Positions 43,664-52,840 of a stretch of 64,000 bases of DNA are shown one piece after another; positions within the stretch are counted from its first letter, which is position 1, and each line of letters begins with the position of its first letter. Origin of the DNA: Paenibacillus sp. 1_12 (GTDB lineage: Bacteria; Bacillota; Bacilli; Paenibacillales; NBRC-103111); NCBI RefSeq assembly GCF_900114475.1, contig NZ_FOTE01000002.1:248001-312000 (forward strand). Reading direction: 5' to 3'. The notes beneath the pieces are model-generated. The model had not been told where the DNA came from. It ran no database searches and saw only the letters and a program-made list of their open reading frames with translations. The translations under genes and the position numbers were made by a program.

Positions 43664-44548
43664 TTATTCTTTAACTGAACCGAGCGTAATACCGTGAATG
43701 AAAAAGCGCTGCAGCAGTGGATACACGATTAGTACAGGGATCATTGCGATAAAAATTTTGGCCGCATTCAGTGTCTGATTGGATAACTCACTCATTCTTT
43801 TTAACTGCTCAGTATTCAAGGTGGAAGCATCAATAATCACAACTAGCTGCTGAATGTACGTTTGCAGCGGATAATGGTCGGCTCTCGACATCAGCACTAA
43901 ACCGTTGAAAAATTCATTCCAATGGTAAACAATACTGAACAAAGTAACCGTAGCAAGAACCGGAACCGCCAGAGGGATATACAGCTTGACGAGCATGTAC
44001 CATGGACCCGCACCATCAACCAGCGCCGCTTCCTCCAGCTCCTTAGGTAAATTACGGAAATAATTGACGACCAGAATGACATTAAATACCGGAACACTGT
44101 GCCCAAGCACAAGTCCCCAAATGTTATTAATCAAACCGAGCGACTTGACCGTTTGATACCATGGAATCAGCCCCCCGTTAAACAGCATCGTAAACACCAA
44201 TATCCACATCAGCACATTTCTGAGCCGAAAATCCTTCGTCGTTTTGGATAGAGGATAAGCCATCAACACGGTTACGATAAAGCTGACACCCGCACCCAAT
44301 ACGACACGCTGAATCGAAATCCAAAACGAGTTGAAAAACTTGCTGTCATCCATAATCTCACGATACGAGTTAAAATTAAACCCAACCGGCCACAATCGAA
44401 CCTGCCCAGCCGCTGCTGCTGAATTCTCACTAAGCGAAACCGCCAGCGTATACCAGATCGGCAAAATACAGAGCAGCGAGACCCCGACCAGCAGCACAAT
44501 CAACACAATATCAAACACTTTGGAGCCCACTGTTGCTTCCTTAACCAT
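43664..44548 (-). CDS. Carbohydrate ABC transporter permease (LplC/YtcP type)
   Basis: A 294-residue inner-membrane permease with six helices and the EAA loop EEAALVDGAGPWYMLVKLYIPL, which docks the ATPase. The C-terminus IPVLIVYPLLQRFFIHGITLGSVK is typical of the CUT1 LplC group. The ATG at 44548 has AAAGGAG 7 bases upstream; the frame opens 30 codons earlier inside the upstream gene. Last gene of the transport operon. Confidence 0.92.
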   Translation of the reverse strand: MVKEATVGSKVFDIVLIVLLVGVSLLCILPIWYTLAVSLSENSAAAAGQVRLWPVGFNFNSYREIMDDSKFFNSFWISIQRVVLGAGVSFIVTVLMAYPLSKTTKDFRLRNVLMWILVFTMLFNGGLIPWYQTVKSLGLINNIWGLVLGHSVPVFNVILVVNYFRNLPKELEEAALVDGAGPWYMLVKLYIPLAVPVLATVTLFSIVYHWNEFFNGLVLMSRADHYPLQTYIQQLVVIIDASTLNTEQLKRMSELSNQTLNAAKIFIAMIPVLIVYPLLQRFFIHGITLGSVKE

Positions 44549-44589
44549 AACGATGCTCCTTTCACAATCAGTTTCAACCTGTTCATCTA

Positions 44590-45534
44590 TTAAAAAATAC
44601 GATAATTTGCATATTTGGAAGCCATGAAATACGAGCAAGTGATAAGAATAAAGCTGACAACGGATTTTAAAAGCCCCGCTGCTGTCGCCAGTCCATACTG
44701 TAAATTCAATAATCCCGTCCGGTAAACCCAGGTATCGATAATATCGCCCGTTGAATATACGAGTGGATTATATAGATTGAAAATTTGATCGAATCCGGCA
44801 TTCAAGACATTGCCCAGACTTAATACAGTGAGCAGGATAACCGTTGTCGCAATTCCCGGTACCGTAACATGGAACAATCGCTGTAGACGAGTTGCGCCAT
44901 CAATCGCCGCCGCTTCATACAAGGAGGGATTGATTCCCGTTAAAGCTGCGAGAAATATAATGGTATTAAATCCGAACTCCTTCCAAACATCGCTTCCTAC
45001 AATAATAAAGGGAAACAGATCCGCTCTGGCGAAAAATAAAATCCGCTCCACCCCGACCGCTGACAGCATATCATTGATCGGACCCTTGTAAGCAAAAATA
45101 TCGAGAAGAATTCCAGAAAGAATGACCCAGGACAGAAAGTGTGGTAAATAAACGATCGTCTGGATCCATCTTTTCAATATCAAAATTCTTAGTTCATTGA
45201 GCATTAAAGCAAATACCAACGGGACTATCAGATTAGCGATAATTTTCATGACCGCAATAAAAATGGTGTTCACGAAAATGGTTTGGCTATCGCCAAGTGA
45301 AAACATATAGGTGAAATTGTCCAGTCCCACCCATTCCGAATGCAGCATGCCCAAACCCGGATTATAATCCTGAAAAGCGATGACGAAGCCAAACATCGGA
45401 ACAATACTGAATAGGGTCAGCCATATAAAGCCCGGCAGGAGCATGATATAGTAGTGCTTGGCAAAACCTTTTGTAACCACTGCTTTCCACTCCTTAATTG
45501 AAGTGCGGTGAATAAGAGCGGTTCTGGCTGCCAT
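44590..45534 (-). CDS. Carbohydrate ABC transporter permease (LplB/YtcQ-partner type)
   Basis: A 314-residue permease with six helices. The EAA loop is YEAAAIDGATRLQRLFHVTVPG, shortened here as EAAAIDGATRLQRLF. The LplB group is recognised by YYIMLLPGFIWLTLFSIVP and the ending YFMASKYANYRIF. It pairs with the LplC-type permease and the lipoprotein upstream. Confidence 0.92.
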   Translation of the reverse strand: MAARTALIHRTSIKEWKAVVTKGFAKHYYIMLLPGFIWLTLFSIVPMFGFVIAFQDYNPGLGMLHSEWVGLDNFTYMFSLGDSQTIFVNTIFIAVMKIIANLIVPLVFALMLNELRILILKRWIQTIVYLPHFLSWVILSGILLDIFAYKGPINDMLSAVGVERILFFARADLFPFIIVGSDVWKEFGFNTIIFLAALTGINPSLYEAAAIDGATRLQRLFHVTVPGIATTVILLTVLSLGNVLNAGFDQIFNLYNPLVYSTGDIIDTWVYRTGLLNLQYGLATAAGLLKSVVSFILITCSYFMASKYANYRIF

Positions 45535-45828
45535 GTGGTTATCCGATTGCTGTTGTTCACAGATTTCCTTATTATATAAAACATTTATAGGTTGAAATCT
45601 GCAAACAAAGGCATCGCTTCGCTATCTCCGAATCCACACGGCAGCCTCCACCTCTTATTGACCGCACTTCCTAAACTCATTTCGCACACTATAAGGAAGG
45701 TTCCTGGCTCTGCGCCATTTTCCCATAATACAGCTTTTAAACCATGTTACACTGATAAAATCATACACTCTTACACCAAAATAGCTGTGAAGCAGCTTAC
45801 TTCCTCGGAATCGATTCTCAACTCCAGC

Positions 45829-47538
45829 TTACTGCTTGGCAGCCTCATCCACCTCGGTAGTAATTTGGTCTCCGCCTTGTTTTTTCCAATCCTGAACGAA
45901 TTGGTCGAACGTATCCAGCGGTGCGGCGCCCATGATGATTTTAAGGAACGTTTCTTTTTCCAGCTTATCGAGCGTTGCCCACTTGCCTTCCATCGTTTTG
46001 GTTTGCGAATAAGTGACACTGTAGGTTTTCTTATATGGCTGTTGAAGTGCAGCCACCCCTACGAATGTAGAATACATCCGTTTCCATACACCCAAGTCGG
46101 CATTCGGATTCCAATACTGAATATCTACCTTATCATAGGGCTCCAGCTTAACCTTTTTTACATTCTCGGCATCAGCCTTGAGCAATTTATAACCCGGGAT
46201 GTCCAGCTCTTCCGGTTTTTTGGTGCCTGCCAATACTTCCTTCAGCATCTTCAAGGTTACATCCATTTCATCCATTGGAGCGAATACCAATCTTAATGGA
46301 TAGTTGGCAATTTGGACCTTTACATCGAATTTCGCCTCATCACGCAGCAGCAGATTGACCATTTTCATCGCAGCCTCAGGATGCTCATAGCCTTTACGAA
46401 CGACAACAAATTGGTTAGATGGTGTGCCCATATGCGGAGTAAATTCGCCCTTGGCGTCAAGCGGAACGGAATAAGCCTGCCAATTGGCTTGCGGATCGTT
46501 CTTGATTGCATCTCCCAGTGGGCCATAGCCGCCCCACCACATACCGAACCAAATACCCGATTTACCAGCCTTGATCAACTCGGAAGCATCCTTGCGAACG
46601 CTCATTTCCCTATCGATCAAGCCTTTGGCGTACAGGTCACGCAGTTTTGATAGCGCTTCCTTAGTTTCTGGAGTAATAGAGCCATATATTGATTTGCCGT
46701 CAGAGCCCTTCAGCCAAAATCCCGGGTAAGCATGATACGCCGAGAAGATCGGGTCAAAGCCATAGTTGTTGTTGTTCGGTATCACGAAGTTCGCATTGGT
46801 TAAGCCTCCCGATTGGGGGCCGGTAATTCCTATCGTATCGGCCTTGCCATTGCCGTCAGGGTCCTGCTCGACGAATGCTTTAGCGACCTTTTCCAGCTCG
46901 TCTATCGTCTTTGGAACCTGAAGACCCAGCTTATCAAGCCAATCCTTTCGAATCCACATCAAATGGACCATATCCGATTCCGTCGTTACATTTGGCAGCG
47001 CCATCAGCTTACCGTTAAATGTTACATTTTTAGTAGCCAGGCCCTTGGTCGTTTCAATAATACTTTTAATCGCAGGCGAAGCAAATTTATTATAGGTTTC
47101 CGTTAAATCGGCGAGTTGTCCCGCCTTGACCATTTGTCTAAGCTGTGTATCGTTGACAATCATCGTGTCCGGCAAATCGTTGCTGGCTATGGATAAATTG
47201 ACCTTCTGGTCGTAATCCTTACCTTGGGCTGCCTGCCAAATCATTTTCGATTCAATGTTCAGCTGCTCTTTGACATATCTGGTATATTGGTTGCTCTCGG
47301 GTGTATCTCCCGATGGCAACGATTTATCAGAGGGATCAATGCTTTTTCCAATGTTGATCGTGACCGGTTTTTCATATTTGCCGAATGGATCAGCTGCCAC
47401 GCTTGCTGTTGTGCCTGAATTTGGTGTATTCACTGCGGCTTTGGGTTGTTCATTGTTCGAATTCGTGTTGCTGCATGCGGTTATCACAATTAACATAGCT
47501 GCGATTGAGATCTGGATGGATTTTTGGGTCTTACGCAT
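45829..47538 (-). CDS. Extracellular solute-binding lipoprotein (LplA type)
   Basis: A 569-residue binding lipoprotein. The signal peptide ends in the lipobox VITACS, giving a lipid-modified Cys near residue 22. Family 1-type binding-protein features include MIWQAAQGKDYDQKVNL and LMALPNVTTESDMVHLMWIR. The ATG at 47538 follows AAGGGGG. The ligand is probably an oligosaccharide, but its identity is unknown. A 290-base gap separates it from the permease genes. Confidence 0.92.
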   Translation of the reverse strand: MRKTQKSIQISIAAMLIVITACSNTNSNNEQPKAAVNTPNSGTTASVAADPFGKYEKPVTINIGKSIDPSDKSLPSGDTPESNQYTRYVKEQLNIESKMIWQAAQGKDYDQKVNLSIASNDLPDTMIVNDTQLRQMVKAGQLADLTETYNKFASPAIKSIIETTKGLATKNVTFNGKLMALPNVTTESDMVHLMWIRKDWLDKLGLQVPKTIDELEKVAKAFVEQDPDGNGKADTIGITGPQSGGLTNANFVIPNNNNYGFDPIFSAYHAYPGFWLKGSDGKSIYGSITPETKEALSKLRDLYAKGLIDREMSVRKDASELIKAGKSGIWFGMWWGGYGPLGDAIKNDPQANWQAYSVPLDAKGEFTPHMGTPSNQFVVVRKGYEHPEAAMKMVNLLLRDEAKFDVKVQIANYPLRLVFAPMDEMDVTLKMLKEVLAGTKKPEELDIPGYKLLKADAENVKKVKLEPYDKVDIQYWNPNADLGVWKRMYSTFVGVAALQQPYKKTYSVTYSQTKTMEGKWATLDKLEKETFLKIIMGAAPLDTFDQFVQDWKKQGGDQITTEVDEAAKQ

Positions 47539-47613
47539 GTTAACGCCCCCTTCTTTCCTGTATGGATTGATCTTACTGTATAAAGATAACATGTAAATAC
47601 CGCTTCCCCGGAT

Positions 47614-47627
47614 AGAAAGCGGTTACG
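47614..47627. promoter_or_regulatory. cre-like site upstream of the lipoprotein gene
   Basis: AGAAAGCGGTTACG fits TGWAANCGNTNWCA at 12 of 14 positions. It lies about 80 bases upstream of the lipoprotein start and could mediate carbon catabolite control. Weak evidence. Confidence 0.3.
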
Positions 47628-47701
47628 GGTTCAGGTAGGTAAATGCTCGAAAGTTATTCGACTTCCAGTAAGCCCTCTTCATAGATCTGGCTTTCCTCTA
47701 C

Positions 47702-49159
47702 CTATTTATCGGACATTTCTCTACCCTCTCGGCTCGATACACGGAATTCACTTGGCAGAAGGCCGATTTGCTCACGAAAGGAGCGGCTAAAGTATTTCTC
47801 ATCCATGTATCCTGTGTTTTCCGCGATCCAAGCAATCGTTTTATTCGTGTACAGCAAGTATTCCTTGGCCTTCTCTACACGTACCTGACGCAGATAATCA
47901 TTAAATGTTTTCCCAGCAATTTCCTTAAAGCATTGGCTAAAATAGCTGCGGCTCATATTGACTCTCCTGGAGATATCAGCTGCAGTAACCTGCTGATTCA
48001 GCTCTTGATGCAGCATCTGAATGGCCTTCATCACACATTCGATGACCTCTGGCGAAAATGCCGGCTTGGCCAGCGCTTTATGAATCATGGCGCGCACCTC
48101 GGTGAACCATGCTTCAACCTCATGCCAGCTGTCAAAGGAAGGGGCAAGCTCAATCTTCAACAAGCTGAGTGGTACAAATAAGCGGTTCCATTCATCTGTC
48201 ACCCCATATAATAGCCCTATCAGCTTCACCTGCGGCAGCCTGAGCAGCTTTAGCTCACGAACAAGCCTGCTGAACAAATGATCGTTATAGATCCATTCAT
48301 GGGAAGACCATTGTCCCTTTAGCAAGGTCAAATTTTCTTCCGGCTGAACTGGTTGTTGTACGCTTATGCTGTCCATCGTCAAATAGACGGTTGCCGGAGG
48401 TACAGGGTTATAATCATAAAAAAACTCCTTTTCCCTGTATTCCCTTAACCAACGATACACCTCCAACTGTTTACGGCCCATTAAACCGTCCAAGCCGAGC
48501 AGCATCCAGTTCGGCTTGCCAACAAGGCTGCCGAGTAGCTGATTCAGGTGAAGGTTAGTAACCGATGCTTCCGTCATTGCTGGATTCCACAGCCATAGAT
48601 TAAGCTCAACTTCAATCCATGCCTGTTCCTGAGTCTCCAATGCCTTCAATTCGCCCCACGGCTTCAATCCTTCATTGCCATTTCCCTTATTCAAGGCGAG
48701 CCATACGTAGGCACGATCCGAGTTGAAGCCTTCCTGATCCTGATTCGTGGTGGACTTGTTCCCATCTGATAGCAGTCCTACCTGCATAATCCGCTTGTAT
48801 ATTCGCTCCAGAACTTCCTCGAAGCGTTCCTTTTCCAGCTGTATCTTTGCAATATAATCAATAGCCCCAAGGCGCAGAGCCTCCTGCACATACTCAAAAT
48901 CCTGATGAAGCGTCAGGACGACAATATGAATGGATGGAAATTGTTGGCGGACAAGGCGCATCAGCTCAATTCCTGACATCACCGGCATGGCCAAATCGGT
49001 AAGCAGCAGATCGACGGGGTTGGATTGCAAAAATTCAAGCGCCCGTTCACCATTATTCGCTTCACCCACAACCTGCATATCAAATTCATGCCAAGGCATC
49101 GCCGAGATTAATCCTTTTCGAACTAATTTATCATCATCCACTACAAGTACTCTAATCAT
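47702..49159 (-). CDS. YesN-type response regulator with AraC output domain
   Basis: A 485-residue regulator. The receiver (about 1-120) has VVDDDKLVRKGL and the phospho-acceptor Asp in LLTDLAMPVMSG. The middle is a poorly conserved helical region. The C-terminal AraC HTH (about 385-480) has VTAADISRRVNMSRSYFSQC and IAENTGYMDEKYFSRSF. It overlaps the kinase gene by 8 bases and probably controls the adjacent sugar transport operon. Confidence 0.93.
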   Translation of the reverse strand: MIRVLVVDDDKLVRKGLISAMPWHEFDMQVVGEANNGERALEFLQSNPVDLLLTDLAMPVMSGIELMRLVRQQFPSIHIVVLTLHQDFEYVQEALRLGAIDYIAKIQLEKERFEEVLERIYKRIMQVGLLSDGNKSTTNQDQEGFNSDRAYVWLALNKGNGNEGLKPWGELKALETQEQAWIEVELNLWLWNPAMTEASVTNLHLNQLLGSLVGKPNWMLLGLDGLMGRKQLEVYRWLREYREKEFFYDYNPVPPATVYLTMDSISVQQPVQPEENLTLLKGQWSSHEWIYNDHLFSRLVRELKLLRLPQVKLIGLLYGVTDEWNRLFVPLSLLKIELAPSFDSWHEVEAWFTEVRAMIHKALAKPAFSPEVIECVMKAIQMLHQELNQQVTAADISRRVNMSRSYFSQCFKEIAGKTFNDYLRQVRVEKAKEYLLYTNKTIAWIAENTGYMDEKYFSRSFREQIGLLPSEFRVSSREGREMSDK

Positions 49160-50909
49160 GGGTAATTCCCTCCTGTATAGGCAGGCTTAAAAAAATCGTC
49201 GTTCCTTCTCCAATGATGCTATCGATTCTAAGCTCCGCCTGTTTACCATATTGGGATTCAATCACACGCTTTACATAATTCATGCCGATCCCCATGCCTA
49301 CCTTTCGCGTTTCCACCTCTTGATTATTTAATAAATGACGGATTGTCTCCTCCGACATACCGGACCCGTTATCGTGAATCGAAATTTCAATACACTCATT
49401 TAATCGAACATTGACCTGTATATATCCATCGTCATTCAATCCATGATAAAGCGCGTTCTCAACAAGCGGCTGCAAAATAAATCGCGGAATCGGCATTTTC
49501 AACACATCTTCATCCACATGGATCTGTACATCAAATTTAAAATCGTAGCGAATTTGCTGCAAAATCAAATACTGCTGCAGCGCGTCAATTTCCTCCTGCA
49601 TCGTGGCCGCCTCGCCCAGCTTGCCCAGATTATAAAATAGCAGCTTGTTCAAGGATGAGACGAGACGATCAATTTCATTTTGTCCATTCATGACGGCTAG
49701 CCAATGCACCGTATCCAGCGTATTCATCAAAAAATGCGGATTGATCTGATACAACAACTTCTCTACTTCCAGATCAACCCTCCGCTTCTCCTTCTGTTCC
49801 ACCTCAGCAAACAGCTCCCAGATTTGCCGCTTCATTTGGCGGAATTGATTGAGTAAATAATCGAACTCGGGAATTTTGGTCGAAGCGGACGCATGCTGCC
49901 TCTGATTTTGCGCCAACAGCTTGATTTCTTTATTAAAGTGATTAAGCGGCCGATAGACCATTCTCCATAAAATCCAACCGAGCAGCAAGCTTACACCTAC
50001 AAACAACAGCGTAATCAGTAATATTTGCACAAACCAGCGGTTCATTTCTTTATTATAATCAGCCTTCGGGATCAACGAAATTACGCTCCAGCCCTGATTG
50101 CTTGTCTCCGAGAACCAATAGTAGCCATTTTGTTCGCCCAATTTGCGAGTATCGGTAATCACCGGAAAATAGGAATCACGCGGGAACATATCAGCGACCT
50201 CACTGTATGCGACTCTTCTCTTGTTGTCCAAAATCAGATGGGAGGGCCTGCCGCCAAAGGGATCGTTATTCAAAATCGTTTGTGTCAGCCGAAACCCGCT
50301 TTCAATATACACATAGACATCATCACGATCTGGCAGGTCGACTTTTCTTAGTGCTGACAATACGTATTGATTATCAAAGCGATTGTTGGTGAGGTGAGGT
50401 CCAAAATAGGAGATTCCATAATATTCAGCAAGCAGTGGCAGTGAATGTAAGGAAAAGCTTTCTTTAACCCCCAAATTCTCAAAATTGTAAGTGTCGTCAT
50501 TTTTAAAATAATACAGAGTGAGCCCGACCGAAGGGTTGGTGAACGAAATCAGACTCAGCTCTTGTTTGATTTCATCCGTCATTTGGGCTCTTTCATAAGG
50601 CTGTTTGGCCGAGAGCAGTTGATCCAGCTTTTTGCCTACGGCTCCCTGAAAAGCAAGCTGCTGAGAAACATGATTCAGGTTAATGATCGTATTTTCCAAT
50701 GAAAGCTCAACCTGCTTCAGATTGCTCTGGATACCGGTTTGAATTTTGTTGGTGAGCAGCGAGTAGATCGTATAGTAGGATATAAGTCCGATACTAATAA
50801 AAGGGATCAGAGCCGTGAATGAAAAAATGATCATAATTCTTCTTTTCAAGGTTAAATAGTCATATAAAAAAGATCGCCAACGCTTCATTGTCAACATACT
50901 GCTGTGCAC
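49152..50909 (-). CDS. YesM-type sensor histidine kinase
   Basis: A 585-residue membrane kinase of the LytS/YesM class. It has an N-terminal helix (about 22-45), an extracellular sensor domain (about 45-295), a second helix (about 298-318) and a HAMP domain. The phospho-acceptor lies in YQINPHFLMNTLDTVHWLA, and the HATPase N box and G1 box are near LVENALYHGLND and DNGSGMSEE. The start is uncertain: a GTG at 50909 is 2 bases from AAGAGG, and ATG codons lie 5 and 8 codons in. Confidence 0.92.
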   Translation of the reverse strand: MHSSMLTMKRWRSFLYDYLTLKRRIMIIFSFTALIPFISIGLISYYTIYSLLTNKIQTGIQSNLKQVELSLENTIINLNHVSQQLAFQGAVGKKLDQLLSAKQPYERAQMTDEIKQELSLISFTNPSVGLTLYYFKNDDTYNFENLGVKESFSLHSLPLLAEYYGISYFGPHLTNNRFDNQYVLSALRKVDLPDRDDVYVYIESGFRLTQTILNNDPFGGRPSHLILDNKRRVAYSEVADMFPRDSYFPVITDTRKLGEQNGYYWFSETSNQGWSVISLIPKADYNKEMNRWFVQILLITLLFVGVSLLLGWILWRMVYRPLNHFNKEIKLLAQNQRQHASASTKIPEFDYLLNQFRQMKRQIWELFAEVEQKEKRRVDLEVEKLLYQINPHFLMNTLDTVHWLAVMNGQNEIDRLVSSLNKLLFYNLGKLGEAATMQEEIDALQQYLILQQIRYDFKFDVQIHVDEDVLKMPIPRFILQPLVENALYHGLNDDGYIQVNVRLNECIEISIHDNGSGMSEETIRHLLNNQEVETRKVGMGIGMNYVKRVIESQYGKQAELRIDSIIGEGTTIFLSLPIQEGITHD

Positions 50910-51038
50910 ATCCTCTTATCCACATCGGAATTATATACATATAGAATGGCACTTTTGGCAAAATTACGCAATAGTGAGGATCCTTATATTACTTGGAACC
51001 GAATTATTAAGCGTACGATCTCTAGTGAAATAAAAAAA

Positions 51039-51065
51039 CAAAAACGGCCACCTCCAGGCGACCGC
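51039..51065 (-). terminator. Terminator after the CotI-like gene
   Basis: On the minus strand CGGTCGCC pairs with GGTGGCCG (two wobble pairs) across a TGGA loop, followed by TTTTTG and a T-rich stretch. It is 16 bases after the stop. Confidence 0.7.
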
Positions 51066-51080
51066 ATTTAACTTTGAAGC

Positions 51081-52112
51081 TTATGGTTGATCAGCCTCCG
51101 CTGGGGGCGGCTCCTCTATCAGACAAGGCGATGTTTGATATGCTGCTGTTCTTGTTATTTCCTCAAGCCTAATTGCCCCCTCAGAGGCTAACCATTGGAT
51201 CAGAGGCTTCTGCCTAGGAAAATGCTTATCCCATTTCACTGAAGGGTTCGAAGCATACGCCGACTGACATAGGAAAAACAAAGCGATTCTCGCCACAGCT
51301 ACTGGTAGTATGCCCTTCTCTTCATCTGTAAGTTGTCCATATCCCTCTATAAAGGCCCTGTCAAAGGTAGAAGCGTACTCTGGAAGTAGTACATAAATTA
51401 CCCATAATGCATAAGCGATATCGTGAATCCTTTTTCCTTGCTGCATAAAATCAAAGTCCATGACACAGCTAACTTCATCCTTGGTATACCCCAAATTCCA
51501 AAAGTGCCAGTCTCCATGAAGAATGGCTTCAGGAAGCGATGCTTCTACACGCTCCCACTTGTTCGACAAGTTCTCATAGATGATCTCTATATAGGAAAGC
51601 TCGGCTTGGGGAACGACATCGAGACTTCTTAGACGATCAATCGCCTCCGCATAATAAAAAGAGCTTCGATAAAAGGACCAGCTGGGCTTGGGTCCTGGAT
51701 GCATATGCTCAAGCGCCTGATGGTAAGCCCTTAAGCTTTGAGCGCTGTTATATACCTGACTTTCCCGGCATTGAAATGGCTCAATAGTCACGAACGAAGA
51801 CACCTGCAGCAATTTCCCTTTACAGCTAATAAATGGGTCACCATCCATCGCCAGAATCGGCTCCAATACGGGCAGCCCCTGCTTACGCAGCATAGACAGC
51901 ACTTTGCGCACATATCTTAGGTGCTTCATCGTATTGTTTTCATTCAATATTCGGACAACAAACGCACCTTCGCTTGTCTCTATTTTTACATTCGTATTAA
52001 AAGAACCCCCTAACGACCCTCCAACATTATGGAATCTTCCTAATCGGAATTGTTTGCATATGAGACTGGGGTTAAAATAGTCCTCATTCATCGAAAACTT
52101 GGAGTTTCCCAT
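51081..52112 (-). CDS. CotI/CotS-like phosphotransferase family protein
   Basis: A 343-residue protein of the APH/choline kinase-like fold. N-lobe: GGSLGGSFNTNVKIETSEG. Catalytic loop: AILHGDWHFWNLGY. Metal Asp: VMDFDFMQQGKRIHDIAY. The neighbourhood equals the B. subtilis cotSA-cotS-cotI(ytaA)-ytcABC locus, so a spore-coat kinase role is likely. AAGGAG lies 8 bases before the ATG. The start overlaps the upstream kinase gene by 29 bases. Confidence 0.85.
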   Translation of the reverse strand: MGNSKFSMNEDYFNPSLICKQFRLGRFHNVGGSLGGSFNTNVKIETSEGAFVVRILNENNTMKHLRYVRKVLSMLRKQGLPVLEPILAMDGDPFISCKGKLLQVSSFVTIEPFQCRESQVYNSAQSLRAYHQALEHMHPGPKPSWSFYRSSFYYAEAIDRLRSLDVVPQAELSYIEIIYENLSNKWERVEASLPEAILHGDWHFWNLGYTKDEVSCVMDFDFMQQGKRIHDIAYALWVIYVLLPEYASTFDRAFIEGYGQLTDEEKGILPVAVARIALFFLCQSAYASNPSVKWDKHFPRQKPLIQWLASEGAIRLEEITRTAAYQTSPCLIEEPPPAEADQP

Positions 52113-52659
52113 ACCGTTCGCTCCTTGCCATCAAGTAACTACACCACATCTGGTACAACTCAAGGTCTAAGGCTTTGACATGCGTGAGAAATTGATTTAA
52201 CACATGATAGTTGGAGAGCCCTTTGAACATCACAAGCGGTATACGATATTTTTTTGTATAGGCATGGACGAGATCGATTACTTTGCCCGATGGTTGATCC
52301 TCCTCGATAAAAATATGAAATAGCGCGGCATCAATTCTCGTAAACCCAAGCCGCATCATTTCATGAATAATGAATATAATGCGCTCCGTATCCGCTCGAG
52401 TGATCGTACCTTTTCTTTTCAAATAATGGTCCAGCGACGCTCCCTGCACAAGCTCCATAATCAAGTAATTAGGTCCTGCTTCATACAGCTTGGGAATCAC
52501 GGAAGAACTCTCTGCAAGACAATACGACTTGTATTCCATTTGAGCATGCAGCTCATCACTGTATATTTTGATACATCGATCGGAAGCAAGCTTATAAACC
52601 CTTCCCTGCTTTCCTTTCCCGATCAATGAGGCTCCTTTAAGCAACTCCTGGATATCCAA
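52084..52659 (-). CDS. Small kinase-like protein (YrzF-like), degenerate catalytic loop
   Basis: A 191-residue protein with a kinase N-lobe: the glycine loop is LIGKGKQGRVYKL, then RCIKIY with the ATP lysine, and NYLIMELVQGASLDHYL at the hinge. The usual HxD loop reads FTRIDAALFHIFIEE, lacking the normal HRD and downstream Asn, so activity is doubtful or unusual. B. subtilis YrzF is similar. The TTG at 52659 follows AGGAG by 8 bases; a GTG three codons earlier overlaps the SD. It is co-transcribed with the CotI-like gene. Confidence 0.75.
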   Translation of the reverse strand: MDIQELLKGASLIGKGKQGRVYKLASDRCIKIYSDELHAQMEYKSYCLAESSSVIPKLYEAGPNYLIMELVQGASLDHYLKRKGTITRADTERIIFIIHEMMRLGFTRIDAALFHIFIEEDQPSGKVIDLVHAYTKKYRIPLVMFKGLSNYHVLNQFLTHVKALDLELYQMWCSYLMARSERYGKLQVFDE

Positions 52660-52840
52660 GCGCTTCACTCCTTTGACTATGAATCGTATTTCAATATATT
52701 CAGCTTTCGTTAATAAAACTTAGGACAATGCTCCGTATCACGCGTTTTTGAGCAAAATCCACGAATGTACATATCAACGAATCGATAGATGACATATGCT
52801 TAGAAATAGATGCAAGCTAACTTGTTTAGGAGGTGAAAGC

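Noticed and set aside
45592-46296. Plus-strand frame in the gap after the solute-binding protein gene
   Set aside because: It is mostly antisense to the lipoprotein gene and lacks domain signals or a good SD. The 45535-45828 gap itself shows nothing convincing.
52668-52840. Sigma-E or sigma-K promoters for the divergent kinase and YtcC-like genes
   Set aside because: Only partial matches (GAATATA, CATAGTCA, CATATGCTT) with poor spacing were found.
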